Positions 15,576 to 23,354 are shown, counted from the stretch's first letter. The stretch is 64,000 bases of DNA from Kribbella aluminosa (GCF_017876295.1 NZ_JAGINT010000001.1:4092001-4156000), one strand, 5' to 3'. Numbers and translations: made by a program. The notes: generated by a model not told the origin, from the letters alone.

Positions 15576-17204
15576 CTACCGAGCCGTCGCTGCGTTTGTG
15601 GGCTTGCCCGCGTCGGCGCGCGGTGTCGGCAAGCCGCTACAGATGTTGGCATCGGCCCCACGACTTTGCACACCCGAAACCGGCGGCCGCGGCCCTGGTG
15701 CTGCGGCTTTCGGAGCCGTGGCCGCATGATGGATTCCCGCGAAGTCGCTTCCGATGGTCAGGGTGATCGTGCTGGAACCCCCGGCTGGTGCGGTGGCGGG
15801 TGAGCCGGCGACGTACGAGCGGAGCAACTCCGCGCCTGGCCCGGAGCTGACAGTCGTGGTCGAGCTCCGCGTGGTCGTGCCGATTCCGGAGACGTGGAAG
15901 CCGAGACTGGTCAGTTCCGTCCTGACAGTGGCCGCCTTTCCGGTGACACCAGTGGCGTTCAGGACCCGTACGGCGACTTGGCCCGGTTTGGTGCGGCTGG
16001 AACCCGGATGGCCGGCAGCGGTGGACAGGGTGCCGGTCCACCGCTGGTCGCTGCGCAGCAGCTGGAAGACCTCGTTGAACTGCGGTTCCGCCGGGACAAC
16101 CCGGTTGGGGTCGGTGGAGTCGGCCGTGTTGGGGGCGGTGATGAAGGTCATGCTGTTGGTCTTGAGGGAGCGGAGTTGCTCGGCGAGACCCACCAGTTTG
16201 TCGATGGAGCCTAGTCCGGGATCGACGGTGAGCGACGATGTGGCGGCGTCTGCGAGCTTGTACAGGGTCACCGGGTTGGCGAGTGTCCCAGCGCTTTCGA
16301 GCTTCTGGGCCAGCGACGACACGAACATCTGCTGCATCTTGATCCGGCCCAGGTCTCCCCCGTCGCCGATGCCGTGCCGGTCCCGTACGAACGCCAGTGC
16401 TTCCTGATCGGTGACCAGGTGCTTCCCGGGTGGGATATCGAGTTTGCTGCGCCAGTCATGGATCCCGGGATACGGGACGCAGACCTCTACCCCACCGACC
16501 GCGTCGACCATTTTGCGGAAGCCGTTGAAGTCCAGCCGGATGAAGTGATCCACACGCAGGTTCGCCATGTGCTCGACCGTGGCAACCGCGCAGGACGGAC
16601 CGCCCAGAGACATCGCCAGATCGAACATCGCCGCGTTCGACCCCGCCACCGTGGCGTGCGGATCGGTCCGCGAAACACAGGCAGGCCGCGCGACGACCAG
16701 GTCACGCGGGATCGAGGTGATGATGGCGTGCTGCCGGTCGGCCGACAAGTGCACCAGCATCGCGGTGTCGGAGATGTCGGTACCCAGCTTGCTCGCGTTC
16801 CCGAAGGCTGAGCCCTGCTGACCGTTGCGGGTCTGCGACCCCAGAACGAGGACGTTCAACGGACGCTGCCCCTTGGCATCGGCTGCGGGCTGGTCGGGCC
16901 GCTGTCCGAGGATGTCCAGCGGGTTGCTGGCAAGGTTGCTGTCGAGCTTGAAGTACAAGCCTGCGCCACACGAACTGATCAGCAGCAGGCTGACCAGCGA
17001 GGCGACCAGCACCTTCCCGCGCCGCGGCATCCGCCGCCACCAGTCACCCCTGCGCCGCCGGATCCGGGACGGTGCCGCGCCGCCGGACCCACCCGGTCGA
17101 CATCCTCGGGCACCAGCACGAGCGGTTCGCCCGCCGCGCCGGCCGGCTGCGGACGTCTGACCCGGACCATCTGGCGCACTCTTCTGACCTCGCTGCACCA
17201 GCAT
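15576..17204 (-). CDS. LCP family protein (LytR-CpsA-Psr) with LytR_C domain
   Basis: About 542 residues. An Arg-rich cytoplasmic N-terminus leads to one membrane helix (VLVASLVSLLLISSCGAGLYF). The LCP catalytic domain follows (DTAMLVHLSADRQHAIITSIPRDLVV, VDHFIRLDFNGFRKMVDAVGGVEVCV, LAFVRDRHGIGDGGDLGRIKMQQ), with the Asp/Arg residues that bind polyprenyl pyrophosphate. A LytR_C region (VAVRVLNATGVTGKAATVRTEL) and a Thr/Ser/Pro-rich tail end it. LCP enzymes transfer lipid-linked glycopolymers to peptidoglycan at the outer membrane face. The ATG at 17204 has a ribosome site unusually close, so the start is uncertain. Confidence 0.9.
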   Translation of the reverse strand: MLVQRGQKSAPDGPGQTSAAGRRGGRTARAGARGCRPGGSGGAAPSRIRRRRGDWWRRMPRRGKVLVASLVSLLLISSCGAGLYFKLDSNLASNPLDILGQRPDQPAADAKGQRPLNVLVLGSQTRNGQQGSAFGNASKLGTDISDTAMLVHLSADRQHAIITSIPRDLVVARPACVSRTDPHATVAGSNAAMFDLAMSLGGPSCAVATVEHMANLRVDHFIRLDFNGFRKMVDAVGGVEVCVPYPGIHDWRSKLDIPPGKHLVTDQEALAFVRDRHGIGDGGDLGRIKMQQMFVSSLAQKLESAGTLANPVTLYKLADAATSSLTVDPGLGSIDKLVGLAEQLRSLKTNSMTFITAPNTADSTDPNRVVPAEPQFNEVFQLLRSDQRWTGTLSTAAGHPGSSRTKPGQVAVRVLNATGVTGKAATVRTELTSLGFHVSGIGTTTRSSTTTVSSGPGAELLRSYVAGSPATAPAGGSSTITLTIGSDFAGIHHAATAPKAAAPGPRPPVSGVQSRGADANICSGLPTPRADAGKPTNAATAR

Positions 17205-17370
17205 CCCTTCGTCGCGTCGACCACCTCCCCCTCGAAAATGTGACGATCAACCCTGCCCGCAGGTTGTCACCGTCCGCCGACCCACCGGGTCACCAGCCCT
17301 CGTGTGCGGCTGGTGACAGCGTTCTAATAGCAGCCGACCACCACCGTCGATGTCCCGTTGACGTCTGACA

Positions 17371-17726
17371 GTCCGGCTGCTGCCCGGCTCGTCCCGGTCG
17401 AGCTGCTCGTGCAGTTGCCTGACGCAACCATCGTCCGGTTCAGCGCCCGCGGCACGACGCTGCGGCTGCGCAAGTACTCCCCCGACGCGCTGACCGCGAT
17501 CACCATCCCGGCCGAGTGCGGCTGCGGTGACCCACCACCAGCAGACCGGCCCCACCCGCATCACCCTCCGCCGGTACGCCGTACCGCTCGAGGAACGCGC
17601 GATCCACGGCGACCTCGAGCACGGCTGGCACCACCACGAGGCCGGCCTCCTCCGCCTGGCCGACGCGGTCCACACTTCTTCACCCTGCTCGACGGCCTCC
17701 GTACCCGCGGACGCGTCCCCGCCTGA
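17371..17726 (+). pseudogene. Decayed partial copy of the 7956-8363 gene
   Basis: From CGGCTGCTGCCCGG onward, about 300 bases match 8001-8330 closely at the DNA level. Long blocks such as those covering VELLVQLPDATIVRFSARGTTLRLRKYSPDALTAITIPAECGCG are almost identical. Relative to the first copy it lacks the first ~17 codons, has a seven-base deletion near 17390 and a one-base insertion near 17530, and diverges at the 3' end. It cannot encode the intact protein. It is a segmental duplication followed by decay, about 9.4 kb from the parent. Confidence 0.8.
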
Positions 17727-17745
17727 GTCCGCCGTGGTCGGGCGG

Positions 17746-18126
17746 TTAGGGACGGCGGTGGGCGGGCTCGGTGGTGTCGAAGTGGTTGCGGGCGGCCTCC
17801 ACCTTTGCCAGGTTGGGGGACCACTCGGCGAGGGAGTGGAAGAGCGGGGCGAGGCTGCGGCCGAGGGGGCTGATGGCGTACTCGACGCGGGGCGGGACCT
17901 CCGCGTGGTACTCGCGGGTGATCAGGCCGTCGCGCTCGAGTTGCCGCAGGCGCTGGGTGAGGACCTTCGGGGTGATGGCGCCGATCCGGCGGTGCAGCTC
18001 GACGAACCGCTGGACGCCGTACTCGTTCAGCGTCCACAGGATCGGCGTCGTCCAGCGGCTGAACACCAGGTCGACAACGGGCGCGATCGGGCATGCCTGC
18101 ACGGGATCAGCAGTGGTCTCGGTCAC
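17746..18126 (-). CDS. HxlR family transcriptional regulator
   Basis: A 126-residue winged-helix protein with a GTG start. The HxlR core is VVDLVFSRWTTPILWTLNEYGVQRFVELHRRIGAITPKVLTQRLRQLERDGLITREYHAEVPPRVEYAI. Cys12 in QACPIAP sits where redox-sensing HxlR proteins (QorR, HypR, YodB) carry their reactive Cys, so thiol or quinone sensing is plausible. It is divergent from an NmrA-like reductase gene with a palindrome between them, the common sensor-plus-quinone-reductase layout. Confidence 0.9.
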   Translation of the reverse strand: MTETTADPVQACPIAPVVDLVFSRWTTPILWTLNEYGVQRFVELHRRIGAITPKVLTQRLRQLERDGLITREYHAEVPPRVEYAISPLGRSLAPLFHSLAEWSPNLAKVEAARNHFDTTEPAHRRP

Positions 18127-18135
18127 AAACCCAAT

Positions 18136-18160
18136 ACTATCCTCTAGGTACCTACTATCC
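18136..18160. promoter_or_regulatory. Candidate HxlR operator
   Basis: The perfect palindrome TAGGTACCTA (18145-18154) lies within two direct copies of ACTATCC (18136-18142 and 18154-18160), in the 56-bp gap between the divergent HxlR and NmrA-like genes. Symmetry, AT-rich context and position suggest the operator for both. Confidence 0.55.
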
Positions 18161-18182
18161 CCAGGCGATTAGCGTCTTCCTC

Positions 18183-18980
18183 ATGATCGTGATCACCGGA
18201 GCAACCGGCAACGTAGGCCGTCCCCTCGTCCAGACCCTGACCGCACTCGGCGAGGACGTCGTCCCCGTCTCGCGCAGCGGCGCCGGCCACCAGGCCGACC
18301 TCACCGAGCCCGAAACCCTGCGGCCCGTACTCGACGGCGCGAAGGCCGTCTTCCTGCTCACCTCCGCCGACTTCCTTGCTCGCGGCAACCTCCGGTCCGT
18401 CGTCGACGTACTGCGGGAGTCCGGCGTACCGCGGGTCGTCCTGCTGTCCTCGCAGGGCGTCACCACCCAGCGGCACCCGTCCGTCCACGAGGACGCCGTC
18501 ACCGGGTCCGGACTCGAGTGGACGATCCTCCGGCCGGGCAACTTCGCCAGCAACGCGCTTGCCTGGGCCGAATCCATCCGCACCCAGCGGGCGATGTACG
18601 CGCCGTACGCCGACGTCGCGCTCCCCGCGGTCGACCCGCAGGACATCGCCGAAGTCGCGGCCGCCGTCCTCCGCGAGCCGGGTCACGCAGGCGCCGTCTA
18701 CACGCTCACCGGGCCCGTTGCGATCTCGCCGCGCCAGCAGGCGAAGGTGATCGAGGACGCCATCGGTACGCCGATCCAGTTCACCGAACTGACCCGCGAG
18801 CAGGCCCGCACCGGCATGCTGACCTTCATGCCCGAGCCGGTCGTCGAGGCGACGCTTGACGTACTCGGCGCACCTCTTCCCAGCGAGCAGGCGGTCAGCC
18901 CCGACGTCGAGAAGGTGCTCGGCCGTACGCCGCACACGTTCGCCGACTGGCTGGACCGGAATCTGCCGGCCTTCCGCTGA
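18183..18980 (+). CDS. NmrA-like NAD(P)H-binding oxidoreductase
   Basis: A 265-residue atypical SDR starting MIVITGATGNVGRPLVQTL, with the GATGNVG loop. VVLLSSQGVTTQ and GLEWTILRPGNFASNALAW follow the NmrA/QOR2 pattern, where the catalytic YxxxK pair is absent. Relatives reduce quinones or sense NADP. Co-control by the divergent HxlR gene supports an electrophile or quinone stress role, inferred from layout. Met31 of the longer frame is used as start, since upstream codons lie in the operator region. Confidence 0.87.
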   Translation: MIVITGATGNVGRPLVQTLTALGEDVVPVSRSGAGHQADLTEPETLRPVLDGAKAVFLLTSADFLARGNLRSVVDVLRESGVPRVVLLSSQGVTTQRHPSVHEDAVTGSGLEWTILRPGNFASNALAWAESIRTQRAMYAPYADVALPAVDPQDIAEVAAAVLREPGHAGAVYTLTGPVAISPRQQAKVIEDAIGTPIQFTELTREQARTGMLTFMPEPVVEATLDVLGAPLPSEQAVSPDVEKVLGRTPHTFADWLDRNLPAFR

Positions 18981-19004
18981 AGGACGGCAGAGCGAGCCTC
19001 TCCT

Positions 19005-20252
19005 TCAGTTGTCTGACACGACCTCCCCCGCTTCGGCCGTGCCGCCGCGCTGGGCGGGGAGGTTGTGCAACTGGTGGCGGAGGGTTTCGGTGACCTGTTC
19101 GGCTGCGCGCTGGGCGGCGGTGAGCGCGGCGAACCGGTCCTCGGCGGCCTTCTTCACGTCGGCCAGTTGCGTCTGGTGGTCGGCACGGAGTTGCTCGCGG
19201 TCGGTGCGGTGCTCGCCACGGAGCGCGTCGAGCTCGGCGCGGTGTCGTTCACGCTCCTGCCGTATCTCGGATGCCAGCTGGTCGGCCGTCCGCTGCGCGG
19301 TCTGCCGCTCGGCCTCCGCCGCAACCTGAGCGGCCCGCGCGGCCTCCACCTCACTCCGCACCTGACGGACCTGCTCCTCAGCCGCGACCTGAACGTCGCG
19401 AATCCGCCCCTCCGCCTCAGCCCGCACCCGCTCCACCTCGGCTACCCCGGCCTCCCGTGCCGCGCCAAGCTCCTGCCGAGCCCGCTCCAGCTCGGCCGCC
19501 ACCCTCTCACCGGCCGCTGCGGCGTCCCGCCGAGCCTGGTCCAGCTCGGCAGTCGCCCTTTCGCTGACCGCTGCCGCGTCCCGCCGGACTTGCTCTAGCT
19601 CGGCGGCTGCCCTCTCGCGGGCCGCTGCGGCGTCTCGTTGGGCCTGCTGTGCCGCTTCTTCGGCGACGGATGCGTCGGCGCGAGCCTCTTCGAGTGCTGC
19701 GACAGCTTCGCGGGCGGCCTCGTCGGCTTCCTCTCGAGCGTCCTCGGCTTCGGCCGCGTGCTGCTCCGCTTTTCGGCGACGGTGCTCTTCCTGACCTCGT
19801 TGCCGCTCGGCATCGGCCAGCTCCGCCCGGGACGACGCCTGCAGTTGCTCCACCTCGGCCGCCACGGCCTCCGCGTCGCCGTACGTGCGGACCGCCTCCG
19901 CGATCTGCGCGAGGTACCCCTCAAGTTCTTCCACCAGGCGCGGCAGGTTGCCCTTCATCAGCTGCTCGAGCGTCATCCGCGCTGCCGTCACGGGTCCCGT
20001 CACCGATCGGGCCGCCGATTCTGGGGCAGTGCCGTCACGGCGCACCGGCTGTCTGGCCAGGCGGTTCTTCGCGGCCCACGCGTTCGCCTTGTTGTGTACG
20101 ACCGGTTTCCCGTCGACGCCCGCTCCTTCCCGGCCGCAATACTTCGGCGGGCGCCCCGGAGTCCCGGGATCGACCTGCTTCGGGTTCGCACAGCTCACAC
20201 CCGGGAACTCACACAGCCCCTGCCGAGAACGCGCGACAGTCTCCGTCGTCAT
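19005..20252 (-). CDS. Long coiled-coil protein with Cys-rich N-terminus (TnpT/KfrA-like)
   Basis: A 415-residue protein. Residues ~12-70 hold CEFPGVSCANPKQVDPGTPG, RPPKYCGREG and HNKANAWAAKNRLARQ, a short Cys/His-bearing module seen in actinobacterial DNA-associated proteins. Residues ~95-395 are an almost unbroken Ala/Glu/Arg coiled coil with repeated (ER)AxAELExxRRDAAA units. It is divergent from a tyrosine recombinase gene. In Tn4651-type Tn3 transposons the recombinase TnpS is paired with the divergent coiled-coil DNA-binding protein TnpT, so a recombination accessory role is proposed. KfrA-type plasmid proteins are the alternative. Confidence 0.65.
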   Translation of the reverse strand: MTTETVARSRQGLCEFPGVSCANPKQVDPGTPGRPPKYCGREGAGVDGKPVVHNKANAWAAKNRLARQPVRRDGTAPESAARSVTGPVTAARMTLEQLMKGNLPRLVEELEGYLAQIAEAVRTYGDAEAVAAEVEQLQASSRAELADAERQRGQEEHRRRKAEQHAAEAEDAREEADEAAREAVAALEEARADASVAEEAAQQAQRDAAAARERAAAELEQVRRDAAAVSERATAELDQARRDAAAAGERVAAELERARQELGAAREAGVAEVERVRAEAEGRIRDVQVAAEEQVRQVRSEVEAARAAQVAAEAERQTAQRTADQLASEIRQERERHRAELDALRGEHRTDREQLRADHQTQLADVKKAAEDRFAALTAAQRAAEQVTETLRHQLHNLPAQRGGTAEAGEVVSDN

Positions 20253-20341
20253 CGCACCATCCTACGGTATTAAGTCGATTAAGTTGCCCATTGAGTTTGG
20301 TTTCCATCAACTACTTTAGACTGAACGAAACTGAACTGAAG

Positions 20342-20367
20342 TAGCGCATAATCCCCGTTATGCGCTA
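20342..20367. other. 10-6-10 bp palindrome, candidate recombination core or operator
   Basis: TAGCGCATAA (20342-20351), a six-base spacer TCCCCG, and TTATGCGCTA (20358-20367) form a perfect inverted repeat. Arm and spacer sizes are those of tyrosine-recombinase core sites (dif, rst, lox type). It ends 11 bases before the recombinase ATG and lies in the divergent gap with the coiled-coil gene. ACTGAAC is repeated directly at 20320-20326 and 20330-20336, and ATTAAGT recurs near 20270 and 20278, as accessory sites might be. Confidence 0.6.
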
Positions 20368-20378
20368 GCTTGTCTCTC

Positions 20379-21491
20379 ATGAACGATCAGCCGGCGCCGC
20401 TGGTATTCCGCCCGACAGAGACTGCCGTCGAGCTGCCAAGACCCGATCGGGCGACCGAGGCTGCCGTACGACGCTCCCTCGGCCGGCGCCGCCCGCTCCA
20501 CGACCCCGGAGCAGACCCGACCGACCGGCTGGACCTCCTCATCGAAGCGCTCACCCCGGAGCTGACCGCCCTGGTCGTGCTCTGGCTCGGTGGCACGCGG
20601 CGGGCGAGCCGGGATACCCGGATCGGGTATGCCGACGACCTCCTGCTGTGGGCCGACTGGGCTCGCCGTGAGCTCGGCCGGGAGCGGTTCGGGCTCGACC
20701 TGCAGCGTGGCGAGGTGACGATGTGGCTCACTTGCCAGCAGGATGCGGGGGCTGCCTCGTCGTCCATCTCGCGCCGGCTGTCGGCGCTGTCCAGTCTGTA
20801 TCGGTATGCCGCGGGCTGGGGCCTGCCCGTGGTGTCACCGATCTCGGACGACGATCACCGGCCGAAGTTCCACCGCGGCCGGCGCGCGACTTCGGCCCGG
20901 GTGCTGGATGCCGACCAGGTCGGGGAACTACTCGCGGCGGCGGGCGACGTCCGCGACGCCCTGATCGTCGGCCTGCTGTACACCGGCGCGCTGCGGGTCT
21001 CCGAGCTCTGCGGCGCCGACGACGTCGACCGCCACGACGAGGGCCGCCGTACCTGGCTCGTCGTCACCCGCAAGGGCGGAAAGACGATTCGCGTACCGCT
21101 CGAGACCACGGTGGCTGAGCTTCTCGACACGTACCGCGCGTCGCGGCCTGCCTGGACCGGCGTGGGACCGGCTCCGCTGCTCGCGGATGCCACCGGCAAT
21201 CGCCTCGACCGCCACGACGTCACCCGACTACTCCGCCGGCTCGCCAAGGCGGCCGGGATCCCCCGCCCGGAGACGGTCGGCCCACACTCGTTGCGCGCCA
21301 CCGCGATCACCGACCAGAAACGTCGCGGCCACAGCGCCGAGGACCTCCAGGAGCTGTCCGGTCACGCAGATGTGCGCACCGTCATGGTCTACATCGACGA
21401 CGACGGCCGTGCCGAACGGGTCTCTGCCCTCACCGACGACCTCGGCCGCGTCATGACGGCCGTACCGCGGCACCTCAAGTCCCCAGGTTGA
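20379..21491 (+). CDS. Tyrosine recombinase/integrase (TnpS-like)
   Basis: A 370-residue site-specific recombinase. The N-terminal SAM-like core-binding domain spans ~60-165 (RDTRIGYADDLLLWADWA, SSSISRRLSALSSLYRYAAGWG). The catalytic domain has all six residues: Arg206 in GALRVSEL, Lys232 in TRKGGKT, His303/Arg306 in GPHSLRATA, His329 in LSGHADVRTVMVY and nucleophile Tyr338. The ATG at 20379 is used; a TTG nine bases earlier is possible. No excisionase, tRNA or phage genes are near, and it is divergent from the coiled-coil gene around a palindromic core. This favours transposon resolution over phage integration. Confidence 0.9.
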   Translation: MNDQPAPLVFRPTETAVELPRPDRATEAAVRRSLGRRRPLHDPGADPTDRLDLLIEALTPELTALVVLWLGGTRRASRDTRIGYADDLLLWADWARRELGRERFGLDLQRGEVTMWLTCQQDAGAASSSISRRLSALSSLYRYAAGWGLPVVSPISDDDHRPKFHRGRRATSARVLDADQVGELLAAAGDVRDALIVGLLYTGALRVSELCGADDVDRHDEGRRTWLVVTRKGGKTIRVPLETTVAELLDTYRASRPAWTGVGPAPLLADATGNRLDRHDVTRLLRRLAKAAGIPRPETVGPHSLRATAITDQKRRGHSAEDLQELSGHADVRTVMVYIDDDGRAERVSALTDDLGRVMTAVPRHLKSPG

Positions 21492-21518
21492 GCCGATCTC
21501 CGGAGAGCGTCGCCTGCA

Positions 21519-21550
21519 TCTTGAGTTAGTAACACGCTTGGTTTAACTTA
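21519..21550 (+). promoter_or_regulatory. 32-bp promoter/operator, left copy
   Basis: Identical over 32 bases to the reverse complement of 31853-31884, in the same orientation relative to the gene downstream. It contains TTGAGT (21521-21526), a 17-base spacer and TAACTT (21544-21549), a plausible -35/-10 pair. AGTTA...TAACT half-sites lie inside and would suit the ROK regulator of the locus. It now faces a truncated signal-peptide frame at 21606 and is the probable start of the plus-strand arm of the sugar regulon. Confidence 0.7.
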
Positions 21551-21605
21551 TCCGCGCAGCTGCCCTCGCCTGTCCTTCCAGCCGCCACCTGGAGGTTCCA
21601 GCATC

Positions 21606-21668
21606 ATGTCCAGACGCTTGCTCGCGCGGATTCTGCCCGCCGCGCTCGCCGTGGACCGCCCTGGATGA
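21606..21668 (+). pseudogene. Orphan signal peptide of a lost secreted protein
   Basis: A 20-residue frame, MSRRLLARILPAALAVDRPG, with a GGAGG site upstream and the 32-bp promoter 55 bases before it. It is a typical n-region plus h-region of a secretion signal that stops at once. It is probably the 5' end of a secreted enzyme gene of the sugar regulon. The candidate 3' end is at 23187-23354, just before the Gfo/Idh gene. Confidence 0.5.
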
Positions 21669-21762
21669 GCCCACCTGTCCGGCGGATCGCAGTCCTCTCC
21701 GAGAGTCGTTGACCTGGCGTCCGTACGGCGCATACTGAATGGCATCAGGGGGTGCAGCGCAG

Positions 21763-22530
21763 ATGGTGCCTGTCGAGGTGATCGAGAGCGGCGCCGGCGT
21801 ACCAGTGGTGTTCGTACACGGCGATGTGTTCGATGCCGCCGCGGCCTGGCAGGCGCAGCAATCTCTGGCCGATGGACACCGGCTGCGGCTTGTCAACCGC
21901 CGAGGATTCGGGCAGAGCACCGCGGTGGACGGGGAGGACTTCGCGGTCGACGCAGCCGATATCGCTGAGGTACTCGGCGACGGAGCCCACCTCGTTGGGC
22001 ACTCCTACGGCGGCGTGGTCTCGTTGCTGGCGGCATCAATACGACCGGAAGCGGTGTTCTCGCTGACCGTGATCGAGCCTCCCGCGTTCGGCCTGGTCCG
22101 CGACCAACCGCCCGTGGCAGCGTTCATCGACGCGGTCAAGGAGCTCATCGCGACCGATCCGACCCCGGACGAGTTCCTGCCGAAGTTCATCCGCATCGTG
22201 GGCGGCGATCCCGGTCGGCTGCCTTCGCCGCTGCCGCCCGCCCTCGTACAGGCGGCTCGGGTACAACTGCGGGGCCGATGGCCGTGGGAGGCGGAGATCC
22301 CGCTCGACCTCCTCGCGGCGACGGTGTTCCCCAAGCTGGTGGTGTCCGGGAACCACAGCCGGATCTTCGACGCTGTCTGCGATGTGCTGGAGCAGCGACT
22401 ACCCGCAGCCCGAGCCGTCGTCCCAGGCGCGGGACACTCCGTCCCGTTGGTGGGCGCAGCCTTCAACCAGCACCTCACCGCCTTGTGGACCCGAGCCGAA
22501 TCGGCACCAGCCAACCAGAGCAAGCAATGA
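21763..22530 (+). CDS. Alpha/beta hydrolase
   Basis: A 255-residue hydrolase. The oxyanion region is VVFVHGDVFDAAAAWQAQ, the nucleophile elbow GHSYGG (Ser), and the general-base region VVPGAGHSVPL (His). The ATG at 21763 follows a GGGGG site by ten bases, so it is preferred over 21739. Followed after 43 bases by an ABM-domain gene, likely co-transcribed. Substrate unknown. These two genes interrupt what looks like a former sugar-regulon secreted gene, so they may be a recent insertion. Confidence 0.88.
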   Translation: MVPVEVIESGAGVPVVFVHGDVFDAAAAWQAQQSLADGHRLRLVNRRGFGQSTAVDGEDFAVDAADIAEVLGDGAHLVGHSYGGVVSLLAASIRPEAVFSLTVIEPPAFGLVRDQPPVAAFIDAVKELIATDPTPDEFLPKFIRIVGGDPGRLPSPLPPALVQAARVQLRGRWPWEAEIPLDLLAATVFPKLVVSGNHSRIFDAVCDVLEQRLPAARAVVPGAGHSVPLVGAAFNQHLTALWTRAESAPANQSKQ

Positions 22531-22573
22531 ATCCCCGCACCGCACGGGACTCCCTCGGTCAGGAGAGTCGGAG

Positions 22574-22870
22574 ATGACTGTGTACACCCTCGGGCTGTGG
22601 ACGGTGCGGCCTGGGCACGAGGAAGAATTCGTTCGCGCTTGGACCGACCTCGCCGAGCAGACGAAACTCGAGTTCCCCGATGAGCAAGCCACCCTGCTGC
22701 GTGACGGCGATCAGCCGAACCTATTCATCAGTTTCGGGCCGTGGACCTCGATCGCCCAGATCGACCAGTGGCGAGCATCGGACACCTTCAAGAACGGCGT
22801 CGGACAGATCCGCGCGCTCATCGACGACTTCGTACCCCACACAATGCACCCAGTTGCCGGCATCGACTAG
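22574..22870 (+). CDS. Antibiotic biosynthesis monooxygenase (ABM) domain protein
   Basis: A 98-residue single ABM/dimeric alpha-beta barrel protein: VYTLGLWTVRPGHEEEFVRAWTDLAEQ, then PNLFISFGPWTSIAQIDQWRASDTFKNGVGQIRALIDDFVPHTM. Family members include quinol monooxygenases and heme- or polyketide-modifying enzymes; many have no known reaction. Start at 22574 behind CAGGAGAGTCGGAG. Probably co-transcribed with the alpha/beta hydrolase. Confidence 0.85.
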   Translation: MTVYTLGLWTVRPGHEEEFVRAWTDLAEQTKLEFPDEQATLLRDGDQPNLFISFGPWTSIAQIDQWRASDTFKNGVGQIRALIDDFVPHTMHPVAGID

Positions 22871-22918
22871 ACGCCGGCGCCGACCGCTCATGAGCGTCGA
22901 ACCAGCCAGCCAGGAGGC

Positions 22919-23186
22919 GCTGATCGAGAATGGCTTGAGCAACAGGCTGTCGCCGGGATTCTGCAGGTTGCCGGGAATGACGATGCCGACCAGCGCCGCT
23001 ACCTGCTGCCGACGCCCTATGTCGACGTCTTCACCGACGCCGACAGCCTGCACTACCTCGCGCCCTTCGCCACCGCCATGCGCCCCAGCACGCTCCGCGA
23101 AATACGCCTCCGCCGCCGGCTTCCGGGAAACGCAGATCTTGCCGATCGAACACGACTTCTGGCGCTTCTACCGCCCACTGTTGCGC
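22919..23186 (+). pseudogene. SAM-dependent methyltransferase remnant
   Basis: Two frames carry recognisable pieces. One reads GADREWLEQQAVAGILQVAG, then RRYLLPTPYVDVFTDADSLHYLAPFATA, like the N-terminal region of winged-helix class I methyltransferases (RYxLPxEHxEVLTDxDSxxYLAPLA). The other, from about 23106, reads ASAAGFRETQILPIEHDFWRFYR, like their C-terminal strand and tail. The central SAM-binding domain is missing and the frames differ, so this is a deletion remnant. Confidence 0.5.
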
Positions 23187-23354
23187 CCCGGAACGTACGA
23201 GGTCGGCGCGCAGGTCACAGTGACGGCAGCCCCGAGATCGGATAGCGTTTTCCGGGACTGGACCGTGAACGGGGCGGTGGTGGCGACAACGCCGTCGTAC
23301 ATCTTCACCGTCACAACGGACCAGATACTGACCGCCAACTTCACACCGAAGTAG
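23187..23354 (+). pseudogene. C-terminal repeat domain of a lost secreted protein
   Basis: Reads TYEVGAQVTVTAAPRSDSVF, then RDWTVNGAVVATTPSYIFTV, then TTDQILTANFTPK and stop. This is a divergent InlB B-repeat (Listeria-Bacteroides repeat) unit, normally at the end of secreted or wall-linked proteins. It is fused in frame to the methyltransferase tail with no start of its own. It ends seven bases before the Gfo/Idh gene, so it is likely the 3' end of that operon's original first gene. Confidence 0.55.

Noticed and set aside
19271..19600. Repeated GCCGCGTCCCGCCG-like units as a CRISPR or satellite array
   Set aside because: They are codons of heptad-like coiled-coil repeats, imperfect and without spacers.
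19649..20344. Plus-strand frame within the coiled-coil gene
   Set aside because: Pro/Arg-rich shadow caused by the repetitive Ala/Glu/Arg coding of the coiled-coil gene on the other strand.
20342..20367. Reading the 10-6-10 palindrome as a simple rho-independent terminator
   Set aside because: It lies upstream of a start codon between divergent genes, has no U-run, and its AT-containing arms fit a protein-binding site better.
20379..21491. Prophage or integrative element bounded by the tyrosine recombinase
   Set aside because: No tRNA, excisionase, replication, structural or transfer genes and no flanking direct att repeats were seen.
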